From Burkholderia sp. SRS-W-2-2016 (GTDB lineage: Bacteria; Pseudomonadota; Gammaproteobacteria; Burkholderiales; Burkholderiaceae): DNA of 39,214 nt. Where the stretch lies: assembly GCF_001931485.1 (NCBI RefSeq), contig NZ_MSDV01000044.1, positions 1 to 39,214 on the forward strand. Direction: 5' to 3'. Positions 8,791 to 16,474 of the stretch are shown one piece after another. A program made the position numbers and the translations under genes. The notes under the pieces were generated by a model. The model did no database searches and was not told the DNA's origin. It saw nothing but the letters and a program-made list of their open reading frames with translations. How positions within the stretch are numbered: the stretch's first letter is position 1; every line of letters starts with the position of its first letter.

Positions 8791-9075
8791 ATGAGCGAGT
8801 ACGTCAGAACTTACAGAGGGTTGGAGATCTATCCACTCGTCTATTCCCACGTTCCCCGGGAGGCTGTTGGGTCATTCGACTACGATGCCGGCTTTGACGC
8901 TGCCGTCAGGATATGCCGCCGAGGCACCGACGACACACTGACGGCCAGCCGCGTATTTCGGGTTCCACATCGTACGCCGTTTGGCGATGCGGGCGAGGCG
9001 CGCAGGGCATCCAACGACTATGCGGAGCGCCTGATTGATGGCGAGGTTGACGGGCAGTCTGTGCGCGATCTATGA
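8791..9075 (+). CDS. YRG-type small protein, member 1
   Basis: A 94-residue protein of unknown function and the best-preserved member of a family with four copies in this window. It begins MSEYVRTYRGLEIYPLVYSH, continues with GFDAAVRICRRG and SRVFRVPHRTPFGDAGEARR, and ends LIDGEVDGQSVRDL. The shared blocks are Y-[RK]-G-x-[ED]-[IL]-x-PLV[YF], then G-[FY]-D-[AF]-[AS]-[VI]-[RI], then SR[VL]FR, and finally G-[DE]-ARRA. The pattern suggests beta strands followed by a helix, with no membrane segment or signal peptide. I chose the ATG at 8791 by alignment with the other copies; no strong ribosome binding site is visible. A DUF-like small protein follows 49 bases downstream on the same strand. Confidence 0.7.
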   Translation: MSEYVRTYRGLEIYPLVYSHVPREAVGSFDYDAGFDAAVRICRRGTDDTLTASRVFRVPHRTPFGDAGEARRASNDYAERLIDGEVDGQSVRDL

Positions 9076-9124
9076 GCGAACGGTGATACGGTCCAATGCG
9101 CGAGGAAAAGCGAATGGAGCATCC

Positions 9125-9346
9125 ATGCTAGGCGAGAAGAACTATGAGGTCGCAGCGTCGTACCGCCGAACGATAACTGGTGCCGTTCCGACGTTGAAGG
9201 TGACCCGCCTTGATGACAAGCGGGTCATCTACCCGTTTTGCGGTTGCCCGGACATGCCTCTATTCGACGATCCACAGAGCGCGAAGAATTTCGCCGAGGT
9301 GTACGGCTGGCAACTCGTGAAGGGAGATATTGCTGTTCCAGAGTAA
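9125..9346 (+). CDS. Small conserved hypothetical protein (DUF6723-like)
   Basis: A 73-residue protein beginning MLGEKNYEVAASYRRTITGA. The order of elements is a strand (NYEVAASYRR), VPTLKVTRLDDKRVIYPFCG, a PDMPLFDDPQSAKNFAEVYG segment and the end LVKGDIAVPE. From memory this resembles the small Burkholderia proteins called DUF6723, but I could not check. The start at 9125 has GGAG 6 bases upstream; a longer frame from 9035 overlaps the previous gene and lacks a site. It is probably co-transcribed with the YRG-type gene ending at 9075. Function is unknown. Confidence 0.7.
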   Translation: MLGEKNYEVAASYRRTITGAVPTLKVTRLDDKRVIYPFCGCPDMPLFDDPQSAKNFAEVYGWQLVKGDIAVPE

Positions 9347-9789
9347 TCTGACGGATCACCGTCGAGAGCCGCCGACCACGCTTTTCGGGTTGTATCGAGG
9401 TGAGGCCAAGCGGGTCGGAGAAATTGATGGATTCTCACTGCTGCTAGTGGCTATCCGGTTCCATACGTTCCGCATGCGATGGTGACGAGCCCAAGCGGTT
9501 TTTTCTTCCCGAGAGAGGCAACTATTGTTCGTGACGAGCCAGCACGTCCTCATTGACCAGCCGAGCGGCCATTACCCTAACCGCATCGAAATCGAACCGC
9601 ACGTCGATCCGGGGAACCTTGGTGCTTCCCCGTTGCTTTCAGTCCCGCTTTATGTCGACCGGCCGGGGCAAGCGTGCGGGAGGCACTCGACGCTAATTGC
9701 GAGCGCCTCGGCGGATTTTGAGTCGATTCATGCCAGCCAAAGGGGCGTCGCGTCGTAGACTGTCGGATTCGACATGAAAGGAGGCCATC
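9347..9789. other. Intergenic region, no gene seen
   Basis: About 440 bases without a supported gene or hairpin of note. The last bases hold the AAAGGAGG ribosome binding site for the small lysine-rich protein that starts at 9790. Confidence 0.5.
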
Positions 9790-9900
9790 GTGAGCAAAGC
9801 CCATGACGCCAAGAAGACGGAAAAGAAAGTCGCCACCAGAACGCCGAAGGAAAAGAAGGACGCGAAGAGGTTGAAGAAGGAGGCTTCGAAGCGTCAGTGA
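9790..9900 (+). CDS. 36-residue lysine-rich protein
   Basis: A very short gene starting with GTG at 9790 and ending TGA at 9900. The 36 residues (beginning MSKAHDAKKTEKKVATRTPK) are more than one third Lys and Arg, with no hydrophobic core, so it may bind nucleic acid or ribosomes. The case for translation is the near-perfect AAAGGAGG ribosome binding site 5 bases before the start codon, which is the strongest in this part of the window. It ends 73 bases before the accessory bS21 gene on the same strand. A shared transcript with that ribosomal protein gene is plausible. I do not recognise a named family. Confidence 0.65.
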   Translation: MSKAHDAKKTEKKVATRTPKEKKDAKRLKKEASKRQ

Positions 9901-9973
9901 TCTTGCAGTGCCACGAGCGCTGCTAAATAGCCGCGGCAGCAGTTACCCGGCGAGCGCTCAACCAAGGAAAAAA

Positions 9974-10186
9974 TTGACTACTGTAATTCTGAAACCCGAC
10001 GAGCCCGTGGAAGTTGCAATACGCCGTTTCCGTCGCGCGATCGAGCGCACCGGCTTGATTCCGGAGCTTCGTGCCCGGACAGCCTACGAAAAACCTACCA
10101 CAGAACGCAAGCGCAAAAAGGCTGCTGCAGTGGCACGCCTGCGCAAGCAGATCAAACGGTCGTTGCCGCCGAAAAAACGGTACTGA
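9974..10186 (+). CDS. rpsU: Accessory ribosomal protein bS21, TTG start
   Basis: A complete 70-residue bS21, a small basic protein of the 30S subunit that helps start translation. It reads (M)TTVILKPDEPVEVAIRRFRR, then AIERTGLIPELRARTAYEKP, and ends KQIKRSLPPKKRY, all family landmarks. I chose the TTG at 9974 because the family length is 70 residues, the usual start is MTTV, and AAGGAAAAAA lies just upstream. A longer frame from 9908 adds non-family residues. The broken copy at 16537 has the same TTG start and nearly the same leader. Burkholderia genomes carry several bS21 genes, and this is probably a secondary one; the inefficient start codon may keep its level low. Confidence 0.9.
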   Translation: MTTVILKPDEPVEVAIRRFRRAIERTGLIPELRARTAYEKPTTERKRKKAAAVARLRKQIKRSLPPKKRY

Positions 10187-10204
10187 CCAGGAACTACCGG
10201 GTAG

Positions 10205-10262
10205 CCATGCTGAAGCGGGCCCTCTGGTGCCCAGCCCGGCATCTCCCGTAGCCTCAGCATGG
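10205..10262 (+). terminator. Long hairpin after bS21
   Basis: CCATGCTGA at 10205-10213 pairs with TCAGCATGG at 10254-10262, and a shorter GGGC/GCCC pairing lies between. It starts 18 bases after the bS21 stop. There is no T-run, so termination is only likely. Confidence 0.4.
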
Positions 10263-10627
10263 GGCAGAACCGGCTCTGATCTGGGCCGAGTGGCCGGTTG
10301 AATCCGCTTTCGCATACGGGCCACCTGATTTTCTGCGATCGATAGACAGCTTCGGGTCGAGCGCTGCCCGCCGGGCCAAGCTGCGGGCGCCCTGGAACTG
10401 CGGCGGCAATGCCTCTACACCGCCGGCGGGAGATTTGCCTCGCTTCGTCTTCGCCCATCACCTTCCCCTTAATCCGGCATGACTCCATCCATCTCCCGCG
10501 CAACAAGCATACGATCGGCAGCACCGGCCCCTCGACTCATCGGTTTTCTGATCGCGCATATCTCAGCGGGGCATTCACCATCCTCGCATTCGGCACGCAC
10601 GTTCCACGGGCCGAAGCTGGCGGTCAT
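10263..10627. other. Intergenic region, no gene seen
   Basis: An open frame runs into the kinase gene from 10409, but its first 73 codons match nothing in the RIO family. I see no other gene. The kinase promoter is presumably here. Confidence 0.5.
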
Positions 10628-11485
10628 ATGAAAATACCCAAACGGCTTGCACCGCTCCTCGAAGAAGGACTCATCGACGAAGTTATCGGCCAGTTGATGA
10701 GCGGCAAGGAGGCAACGGTCTACGTTGTGCGCAGCGGCGATTCGACCCGTTGCGCAAAAGTCTACAAGGACGCGAAGCAGCGCAGTTTTCGGCAAGCCGC
10801 GTCGTACCGGGACGGCCGCAAGGTCAAGAACAGCCGGCAGGCGCGTGCAATGGAAAAAGGCACGCGCTACGGTCGTCAGATGCAGGAAACGGCATGGCAG
10901 AACGCCGAAGTCGACGCGCTGTTCCGGCTCGCCGGCGCAGGCGTGCGGGTGCCGCAACCCTATATTTGTACCGATGGCGTGTTGCTGATGGAACTGGTGG
11001 TCGACAGGATGGGAGACGTCGCACCGCGACTCAACGATGTCGATCTGAGTGAAGCCGGCGCCCTCGAACTGCACGCGCTGCTGCTCAACCAGGTTGTCCG
11101 CATGCTCTGCGCGGGAGTGATTCACGGCGACCTGTCGGAATACAACATCCTGCTGGCAGCGGATGGGCCGGTGATCATTGATCTGCCTCAGGCCGTCGAC
11201 GCAGCCGGCAACAATGAAGCCGCCTCGATGCTCAAGCGTGACGTCGACAACCTGGCCGCATACTTCGGGCAATTTGCCCCTCAAATACTTACCACAAATT
11301 ATGGTACGGAGATCTGGACGCTCTTCGAAGCAGGCCGGCTGCATGTCGATGCCAAATTGACCGGCCGCAACGAGGTCGACACGCGACCTGTGGACCTCGA
11401 TGGCGTGCTGCAGGAGCTCGAAGCGACACGTCTTGAGGAGGACGCGCGAGTGCGGCGACAGCAGGAACTGAGCGCGGGGCGGTAA
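10628..11485 (+). CDS. RIO1-like serine/threonine protein kinase
   Basis: A 285-residue atypical protein kinase of the RIO family, which phosphorylates serine residues with ATP; bacterial substrates are unknown. Visible motifs are the nucleotide loop GKEATVYVV (about residues 27-35), the ATP-contacting lysine in CAKVYKD, the catalytic loop HGDLSEYN (about 169-176) with its catalytic Asp and Asn, and the metal-binding Asp in VIIDLPQAVD. I start at 10628, MKIPKRLAPLLEEGLIDEVI, because that is where the family begins. The ribosome binding site is weak. It stands alone between bS21 and a receiver gene on the other strand. RIO kinases act in ribosome maturation in archaea and eukaryotes, so the nearby bS21 is suggestive only. 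Confidence 0.9.
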   Translation: MKIPKRLAPLLEEGLIDEVIGQLMSGKEATVYVVRSGDSTRCAKVYKDAKQRSFRQAASYRDGRKVKNSRQARAMEKGTRYGRQMQETAWQNAEVDALFRLAGAGVRVPQPYICTDGVLLMELVVDRMGDVAPRLNDVDLSEAGALELHALLLNQVVRMLCAGVIHGDLSEYNILLAADGPVIIDLPQAVDAAGNNEAASMLKRDVDNLAAYFGQFAPQILTTNYGTEIWTLFEAGRLHVDAKLTGRNEVDTRPVDLDGVLQELEATRLEEDARVRRQQELSAGR

Positions 11486-11731
11486 CCGTGCTCGATTTCC
11501 CGATTTCCCCCAAAGGTTGCGTGAGAGTGAGGCGGTTGAGCATGTCGACGCTCAGCCATGAAGCGACGTTCGCGCGCTGCGTCGATAGGCTTCCCAAGGG
11601 TCAATCCGCGCTAGCGGCCCATTCGGAAGCGCAAGACTGCCCCGCTTTGGCACAGAAAATCACGCTACTCGCTGACGTCACCCGCCGTTGACCGCAACAC
11701 GTTCGACCTGCGGAAGCGCGCGCAGCGTCGC

Positions 11732-12157
11732 TTAAGGGGCAAGTATTTCAAGCAGCTGCAATAGCTGACCTGATGCCGCGCCCTTTTGACAGTACGCGTC
11801 GAAGCCAGACGCAATGCCGGGCGACCGGGTGACTAATTCGTCGAGGACGGTGAAGGCGACGAGGATCATAAATTGCGACAGGGCATCCTGTCGAAGCCGT
11901 CTCGCGACCGAATATCCGTCCATGTCTGGCATGCTAATGTCTAGCACGACGATGTCAGGTAGCCATGCCGTGACAGTTCGCAACGCCGCTGGTCCGTGAA
12001 GAACAAATTGCGCATCGTATCCGGCGGCGGCAAGCGATGCGGTAATCGCTTCCGCGCCCGGCCGATAATCATCAACAACAAGGACTCGGAGCGGGCGATG
12101 CTCTTGTGCTGGCGGTAGCCTACGCATTGTCCAGCGCGCGACGGTAAGAAGTGTCAT
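11732..12157 (-). CDS. Stand-alone receiver protein with QKG loop, copy 1
   Basis: A 141-residue single-domain response regulator. The acidic pair is Asp29-Asp30 (VLVVDDY), the phospho-acceptor Asp73 (IVVLDISMPDMDG), the switch Thr103 (VAFTVLDE) and the conserved lysine Lys125. The lysine lies in FDAYCQKGA, where a Gly replaces the Pro that usually follows. The receiver at 24055 has the same FDGYFQKGW and the same [IV]A-x-T-x-LDEL, so the two are paralogs. No output domain follows, so it likely acts by protein contact or as a phosphate relay. It is divergent from a short RsbRD-like sensor N-terminus at 12279. The ATG at 12157 has AAGG upstream; the ATG at 12127 is an alternative. Confidence 0.85.
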   Translation of the reverse strand: MTLLTVARWTMRRLPPAQEHRPLRVLVVDDYRPGAEAITASLAAAGYDAQFVLHGPAALRTVTAWLPDIVVLDISMPDMDGYSVARRLRQDALSQFMILVAFTVLDELVTRSPGIASGFDAYCQKGAASGQLLQLLEILAP

Positions 12158-12278
12158 GTGGTGCCTTAGGGCGTGATTGAACGCGATTCACAGCAGCGAC
12201 TGAAGGCTTGACGCGTCAACCACCTAGCCTGAACGTAACTCAAAGTAACAGCAACCCGCGTACCCACCGGGGGATCAG

Positions 12279-12575
12279 ATGAGCCTGGCTGACTTTATTG
12301 AATCTGACCTTGCAGGGTTGATAGACGACTGGGCCGAATATGCCCTTGCGGTCAGCCAGGAGGACAGCGATCTGTCGGAAAGCCAGTTGCGGGATTCCGC
12401 CGCCGAAATCCGGACGGCGATCGCGGACGACATGCGCAATATGCAGAGCGTGCTGCAGCAGGAATCCGACAAGGACATATCCCGTGTGGCTCAGTACATC
12501 TCTAAGCTCGCCGAGCGTCCATTCAGCTATAACGGCTTCATTGTAAGCCGCATGCTCGACACGCCTGGATCGTAA
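12279..12575 (+). CDS. RsbRD-like N-terminal sensor domain, truncated kinase remnant
   Basis: A 98-residue protein that starts MSLADFIESDLAGLIDDWAE and has SESQLRDSAAEIRTAIADDM, the pattern of the helical N-terminal (RsbRD-type) domain that opens many Burkholderia hybrid histidine kinases. Here no kinase follows; the last 45 residues (from about QSVLQQESDKD) depart from the pattern and the gene stops. It is therefore either a remnant of a kinase or a free sensor domain. It is divergent from a stand-alone receiver, which fits a former kinase/receiver pair. A small ribbon-helix-helix gene starts 2 bases after its stop, so the two are probably translated together. Confidence 0.65.
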   Translation: MSLADFIESDLAGLIDDWAEYALAVSQEDSDLSESQLRDSAAEIRTAIADDMRNMQSVLQQESDKDISRVAQYISKLAERPFSYNGFIVSRMLDTPGS

Positions 12576-12576
12576 G

Positions 12577-12759
12577 ATGCCTAAGGATAAATCAGCCGCT
12601 ACTGGCGAATCGTCAACTAACGCCTCTTGCGTCGTTTCTGCCCGATTGCCGAGAGACCTGTGTGCTCGTGTGCAGCTTGCAGCCGCAGAGAGAAATCAGT
12701 CTGCATCGGCGTTCATTTCCCGAATTTTGCGGGAGTGGCTTGCAGCCGCTGCAATATGA
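12577..12759 (+). CDS. Ribbon-helix-helix (CopG/Arc-like) protein
   Basis: A 60-residue protein with a likely ribbon-helix-helix fold: VVSARLPRDLCARVQLAAAE would form the DNA-contacting strand and first helix, and NQSASAFISRILREWLAAAA the second helix. Such proteins are small dimeric repressors, often autoregulatory or antitoxins. No toxin gene is seen beside it. Start codon and upstream stop codon are separated by one base, so it is translated with the truncated sensor gene before it. It may regulate this small operon or the divergent receiver, but that is inference. Confidence 0.6.
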   Translation: MPKDKSAATGESSTNASCVVSARLPRDLCARVQLAAAERNQSASAFISRILREWLAAAAI

Positions 12760-12973
12760 GTGTCAACACGGCATTTTTCGCGCATCGGCAAATTTCGGCC
12801 ACGAGGCGACATTCGCGCGCATTGCCGCTCGGACGTTCAGATGTCGGCAGCATCCGGGTAATCGGACCTTGAAATTGCGAAGCTTAGGGGCTTTTCGGCC
12901 ACTGCGGTGCGTCGTGCGGGTCATCCGGCAGCCGCCCGTTGCTCATGGTCGATCTAACCCGCTTCTCGCCTTT

Positions 12974-13294
12974 TCAGCGGGGAGGGTGGCTCGCACGCAC
13001 CTGCATGGACGACAGCAACGCCTCGACGCTATCCAGAGCGGTTGTCAGACGCTCCAGGACGACGAGTGACCGGGCTGCATCAAGACGGCTGTGGAACACA
13101 ACGTCGGCCGGTCCGATAGTTTCCACCAGATCAATCAACTGCCCGATCTCTGCGCGCAGTCGCGCACGGTCGGTATGCCCCTCGCGGACGACCCTGCCCC
13201 TCAGATTGGCAACCAGCACCTGGCAGTCTTCATAGTTACTGTGCATGCCGTCCACGACCGCCGCCCGGATCTCCCCATTACAGGAAGACAGCAT
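12974..13294 (-). CDS. Hypothetical helical protein
   Basis: A 106-residue protein with no family I recognise. The body looks helical: RARLRAEIGQLIDLVETIGP and LVVLERLTTALDSVEALLSS have regular spacing of hydrophobic residues. No signal peptide or membrane segment is present. The start is unsure: ATG at 13294 or ATG at 13246 (MHSNYEDCQV) are both possible and neither has a good ribosome binding site. It lies between the ribbon-helix-helix gene and a YRG-type small gene on the same strand. Confidence 0.45.
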   Translation of the reverse strand: MLSSCNGEIRAAVVDGMHSNYEDCQVLVANLRGRVVREGHTDRARLRAEIGQLIDLVETIGPADVVFHSRLDAARSLVVLERLTTALDSVEALLSSMQVRASHPPR

Positions 13295-13346
13295 GTGCAA
13301 TGCCCACGCGAGCGTGCTCGAGCGGACGCTTGCCCTGGCTGGACCG

Positions 13347-13631
13347 TCAGGCTGGCTCCCAGATGGCGCGATCGGATCCGCCTTTGTCGATCAACATTTC
13401 AGCGTAGGCTACGCACGCGCGCCTTGCATCGCCGGTATTCAAAAAAGGACGTCTGCCGGGCACGCGGAACAGGCGGCTTCTCACCTTGTCCATCCCGGAA
13501 TCAGGTTCGCTGATACGGATCGATGCATCGAATCCCCCCTCGTAGTTGTGGCCGAATCCGGCTCGAGTAGCGCAATGCGGATACACGAGCAGGGAAATAT
13601 CGAGGCCTCGATAATGGCGAATGGTGGTCAT
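13347..13631 (-). CDS. YRG-type small protein, member 2
   Basis: A 94-residue member of the small family described at 8791, here on the minus strand. It begins MTTIRHYRGLDISLLVYPHC and keeps GGFDASIRI, SRLFRVPGRRPF, TGDARRACVAYAEMLID. The C-terminal end (GGSDRAIWEPA) differs from the others. GGAG 8 bases before the ATG at 13631 and alignment with the other members fix the start; the open frame to 13763 is upstream DNA. Length equals member 1. No function is known. It is separated from a member on the other strand (14148) by a 516-base gap without a clear gene. Confidence 0.72.
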   Translation of the reverse strand: MTTIRHYRGLDISLLVYPHCATRAGFGHNYEGGFDASIRISEPDSGMDKVRSRLFRVPGRRPFLNTGDARRACVAYAEMLIDKGGSDRAIWEPA

Positions 13632-14147
13632 CAGATCACTCCTTTGGCCGCAGCAAGCAGCCGTTTTTCTAATCGTTGAGTGGGTTTGGCCGACAGCGAT
13701 GTTCGAACCGCTGACGAGCCGGCTGCGCTTCCCGGCCGGCAAGCTGGCACTCGAGCGAAACAATGATTAGGACTGTTTTGCGCCGCTCCGGGCCAAAAGC
13801 GCGCCACAATCCCTTTGCGTTGTGGTCGTACAGCGTCGGGAAAGCATCCGTCGCCCGCCGGATGGGGTCAATCCTTCATCCGCTTGATCGCGCGGCAAGC
13901 AAACCCGGTTGTCGCTGAACGTTCTGGGGGGACCGCTGTGTACGGCTGAGGGGGGACGAGGCTGACAGCCGTCGTCAGGGCATCTGAACGAAGAGAGATG
14001 ACAGCGCGGACAAGATCCGCTTTGCGGACTACGTGATTTACCATACGCGCGCCGGCACCGCGGGTCAACTCAATTCGGAAAATATCTGCGCCGCCCTGCG
14101 TTGCCTGTTCCGAGGTATAGTGGGCCTCCCCCTGTGGAGTAACCGAC
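13632..14147. other. Region between two YRG-type genes, no gene supported
   Basis: A 93-codon minus-strand frame (13868-14149) starts two bases inside the next gene, but it lacks a ribosome binding site and any recognisable motif, so I do not call it. TATAGT at 14116-14121 could be a -10 box for the gene at 14148. Confidence 0.4.
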
Positions 14148-14435
14148 ATGCCGACATACCCGCTTCTTCTCTACAAGGGGTACGAGCTTCATCCTCTTGT
14201 CTTCCCCCGCACCTTCAGTCGCCTGGACGGCCACTCCCGCTACGCCGAGGGGTATGACTTTGCAGTGCGGATGTGTCGTCCGTCCGCGATAGCGAATTCG
14301 GCGGCAAGTCGCGTTTTCCGGCCAAACCAGCCTCATGCATTCTTCGACTTTGGAGTGGCGAGGCGTGCTGCCCGGCAGCAGGGAAGGGACATCATAGACG
14401 GCAAGGTGAACGGAGCTTCGGTCGTCGACATGTGA
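14148..14435 (+). CDS. YRG-type small protein, member 3
   Basis: A 95-residue member of the same family. It begins MPTYPLLLYKGYELHPLVFP and has the blocks YAEGYDFAVRMCRP, ASRVFRPNQPHAFFDFGVAR, and the end IIDGKVNGASVVDM, which matches the LIDGEVDGQSVRDL end of member 1. GGAG lies 8 bases before the ATG at 14148. It is the most diverged of the three intact members in its middle part. No membrane segment or signal peptide is seen. Its promoter is probably just upstream, where TATAGT occurs. Confidence 0.72.
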   Translation: MPTYPLLLYKGYELHPLVFPRTFSRLDGHSRYAEGYDFAVRMCRPSAIANSAASRVFRPNQPHAFFDFGVARRAARQQGRDIIDGKVNGASVVDM

Positions 14436-14889
14436 AAGCACTGCGGGCGCGCCAAAGTGGTGGACCGTCTCTATCGCTGACCGCCTTCTGGTCGTTTTCG
14501 AAAAGAAGCGATCCGCCGCGGAAAGCGGCAGATCGTGCGTCGAAGCGATGAGCCGAACGCAGGAACTCCTCCCGACCGGTATCGGCAGTGCCCATCAACC
14601 TTGATGTCGTTCCGCATTACCTCGTGCTCCGCGCGGGCCGCGAGCCGTATGTACTGAACGCTCACCGCCGTGTTTTGCGTCGTGAAGCCAGCCGTCTCCT
14701 GCACGCGTTCGCGAGAACCCGCGGCACGCCCACTTCGATCGCGACCGATGAGTGGAACGCCTTTTCCGGCACAGAGTCCGTTCCGGCCCCGAGCAGGCCG
14801 AGGTGCGGGCTTACGCACTGGTTGGCGGCGCGCAAAGCGAACACCAGCTCTTGTTGCTGGCTGGCCTCTGACTCCCGATGGAGTGCTTT
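14436..14889. other. Intergenic region, no gene seen
   Basis: About 450 bases with overlapping open frames on both strands but no motif, ribosome binding site or similarity to other parts of the window that I can see. Confidence 0.45.
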
Positions 14890-15147
14890 ATGTATCGGAT
14901 GATCGCGTACCGCGGATTTGAGATCCATGTCGAACTCAGTCAGTCCTCAGCGGATCTCTACGACGTCACGTTTCAGATCAAGGGCGGCGACAATCTTCGT
15001 GTCGTGGGTCAGCGCGGAGGCAAGATTTCGCTGCACAATGGTCCCTATACGCGCCGCTGGGCGTACCTCATTGCTGAAGCCGCCGGGCGAGCGGCAATCG
15101 ACGTGCTCCTTGGAGTGATCGTCGCGGACGGTGACCCTATCGCGTAA
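14890..15147 (+). CDS. Small conserved hypothetical protein (YRGFEIHV type)
   Basis: An 85-residue protein beginning MYRMIAYRGFEIHVELSQSS, then LYDVTFQIKGGDNLRVVGQR, GGKISLHNGPYTRRWAYLIA and EAAGRAAIDVLLG. The start shares the Y-RG-x-EI motif with the YRG-type family, but the rest differs, so it is at most a distant relative. GGAG 6 bases before the ATG at 14890 decides the start over the ATG at 14878. It looks like a small alpha/beta protein without membrane segments. Function is unknown. Confidence 0.68.
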   Translation: MYRMIAYRGFEIHVELSQSSADLYDVTFQIKGGDNLRVVGQRGGKISLHNGPYTRRWAYLIAEAAGRAAIDVLLGVIVADGDPIA

Positions 15148-15582
15148 CGGAAGTTGAGCGTCTACCGTTGCGCGGTGATGTTGCTGATTGCAGCTTCATC
15201 AGGCAGGTAATGAGATGACGTGAGCGCAGCGGCGGCGCACTGCAACTGGCTGCATTTCGCCGTCGCTGACGTAGTGTCACGCGAACGTCGGCTAGGGATA
15301 CGGCGCTATGCGCATGCCCGGATGCCATCCCAGGCTGCCGGCTCCGTAAAAGAAGCGGCGACAATGAATATTCACCGTACAAGGTGGGTAATGGGTGTAG
15401 CATGAGAGTGTTGGTTGACCCACAGCCCTTCTCTGCGCCTCTCCAGTCGCCTTTCCCAACGGAATCGGGCCGCTCACTTTCATCACAGGTCGCACAGCGC
15501 GGCCGATCATGTGAAGACTGAATCAGTCGCTCACACTCTTTTCCCGATTCGTCGCATGTTGATGCGACCTCAAAGGTACTCC
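15148..15582. other. Intergenic region with hairpins before a decayed gene
   Basis: No gene is supported. GACTGA and TCAGTC around a single A form a short palindrome near 15520. GTCGCAT (15551-15557) and ATGCGAC (15562-15568) form a perfect 7-bp stem with a GTTG loop, 4 bases before the AAAGG ribosome binding site of the decayed gene at 15583. Confidence 0.5.
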
Positions 15583-15830
15583 ATGACCGCCGGTTTCCGT
15601 CTCTACCGTGGACTGGCAGTTTATCCACTGGTCTATCCACATCGCGCTACTGAGCCGGGAAATGGGCGCAACGATGAGGAACGTTTCGATGCTGCCGTAC
15701 TTATCTGGGAGTAGGGAGGCTCAGGGGAAGCGCCCGCGGCCGCGTATTCCGGCTTGCGGGGACCAAGCCCTTCAGGGCGACGGCGACGCGCGGCGTGCGT
15801 CGGCTGCCTATCCACAACACAACCTCGACA
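15583..15830 (+). pseudogene. YRG-type small protein, member 4, decayed
   Basis: The fourth member of the family. The first part is normal: MTAGFRLYRGLAVYPLVYPH, then RFDAAVLIWE, followed by a stop at 15712-15714. Two other frames hold the rest: GRVFRLAGTKPF (matching SRVFRVPHRTPF) and then GDGDARRASAAY (matching the GEARRASNDY of member 1). So at least one stop and two frame changes separate the blocks, and the gene is dead or makes only a 43-residue peptide. AAAGG lies before the ATG at 15583. It is useful as a dated remnant of the family. Confidence 0.7.
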
Positions 15831-15947
15831 CGTGTTCCCAACGCACGAACATTCCTCGATCTGGAGTTGTGATTTGTACCTCGTTGCATGCAGGAACCAT
15901 CGCCACACGTCCGCGGCGGTACACACAGGCAACATCGGAGATTTGAC

Positions 15948-16187
15948 ATGGACAGATCTGAACTCCTGAAGTGGATTCGACGCGACGGCTCTGGGCTTAT
16001 CGACCGGTTTCTGCCGTCAGGGGCGCTTGCCGAGCTCGAAGACGTCATCCTCAACGGTCGTCACGAGGTTGATGCGGATGCTTATCTGATGTTCGTGTCA
16101 ATTAGCGCACTTCTGCGTAAGGACGGCATGGCGAGCTGCGATTCGGACCGCGAGGCCGGCCGGATTATGGCACTGCTGAACACGTGA
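15948..16187 (+). CDS. Small hypothetical protein
   Basis: A 79-residue protein of unknown function that begins MDRSELLKWIRRDGSGLIDR. It looks fully helical (ALAELEDVILNG, ADAYLMFVSISALLRKDGMA) and has no signal peptide or membrane segment. CGGAG lies 7 bases before the ATG at 15948, which decides the start; the longer frame from 15888 has no site. A second small gene, with a GTG start, follows 71 bases downstream on the same strand and may share its transcript. Confidence 0.65.
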   Translation: MDRSELLKWIRRDGSGLIDRFLPSGALAELEDVILNGRHEVDADAYLMFVSISALLRKDGMASCDSDREAGRIMALLNT

Positions 16188-16258
16188 CGCACGCCCTCCC
16201 ATCCACGCGGCGCTGGTGCAATGACCATGGCTGCGCCGCACCCGAATAAGGAACGACA

Positions 16259-16474
16259 GTGCGCTTCAATTCGACACGATTCATCATCGACCCGACGCCA
16301 CGCAGGGCTGACGGCGAATACATGGCTCATGCCCGCATCCGTACCAGCCGTGCGGACGGGAGCGAGTACGACATTCATCTAAGTGGTGATCTTGCGGGCT
16401 TCGACGTGCGCGAAGACGCCATTGCCCATGCAAAAAAATGGGCGCAGGACTGGCTGGACGTGTGCTTTGGCTGA
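16259..16474 (+). CDS. Small DUF6566-like protein, GTG start
   Basis: A 71-residue protein beginning (M)RFNSTRFIIDPTPRRADGEY and ending AIAHAKKWAQDWLDVCFG. The end matches the ALQHSARWARNWVDTRG end of the small protein at 23026, and both have a short beta-rich first half, so they look like distant relatives. From memory this is the DUF6566 type, not checked. The GTG at 16259 has AAGGAA 5 bases upstream. It lies 62 bases before the broken bS21 gene. Function is unknown. Confidence 0.68.
   Translation: MRFNSTRFIIDPTPRRADGEYMAHARIRTSRADGSEYDIHLSGDLAGFDVREDAIAHAKKWAQDWLDVCFG

Noticed and set aside
11488..11691. 67-codon plus-strand frame after the RIO kinase
   Set aside because: No family, no ribosome binding site; the region resembles degenerate intergenic sequence.
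13868..14149. 93-codon minus-strand open frame next to the gene at 14148
   Set aside because: No ribosome binding site, no motif, and its start overlaps the start of a well-supported plus-strand gene.
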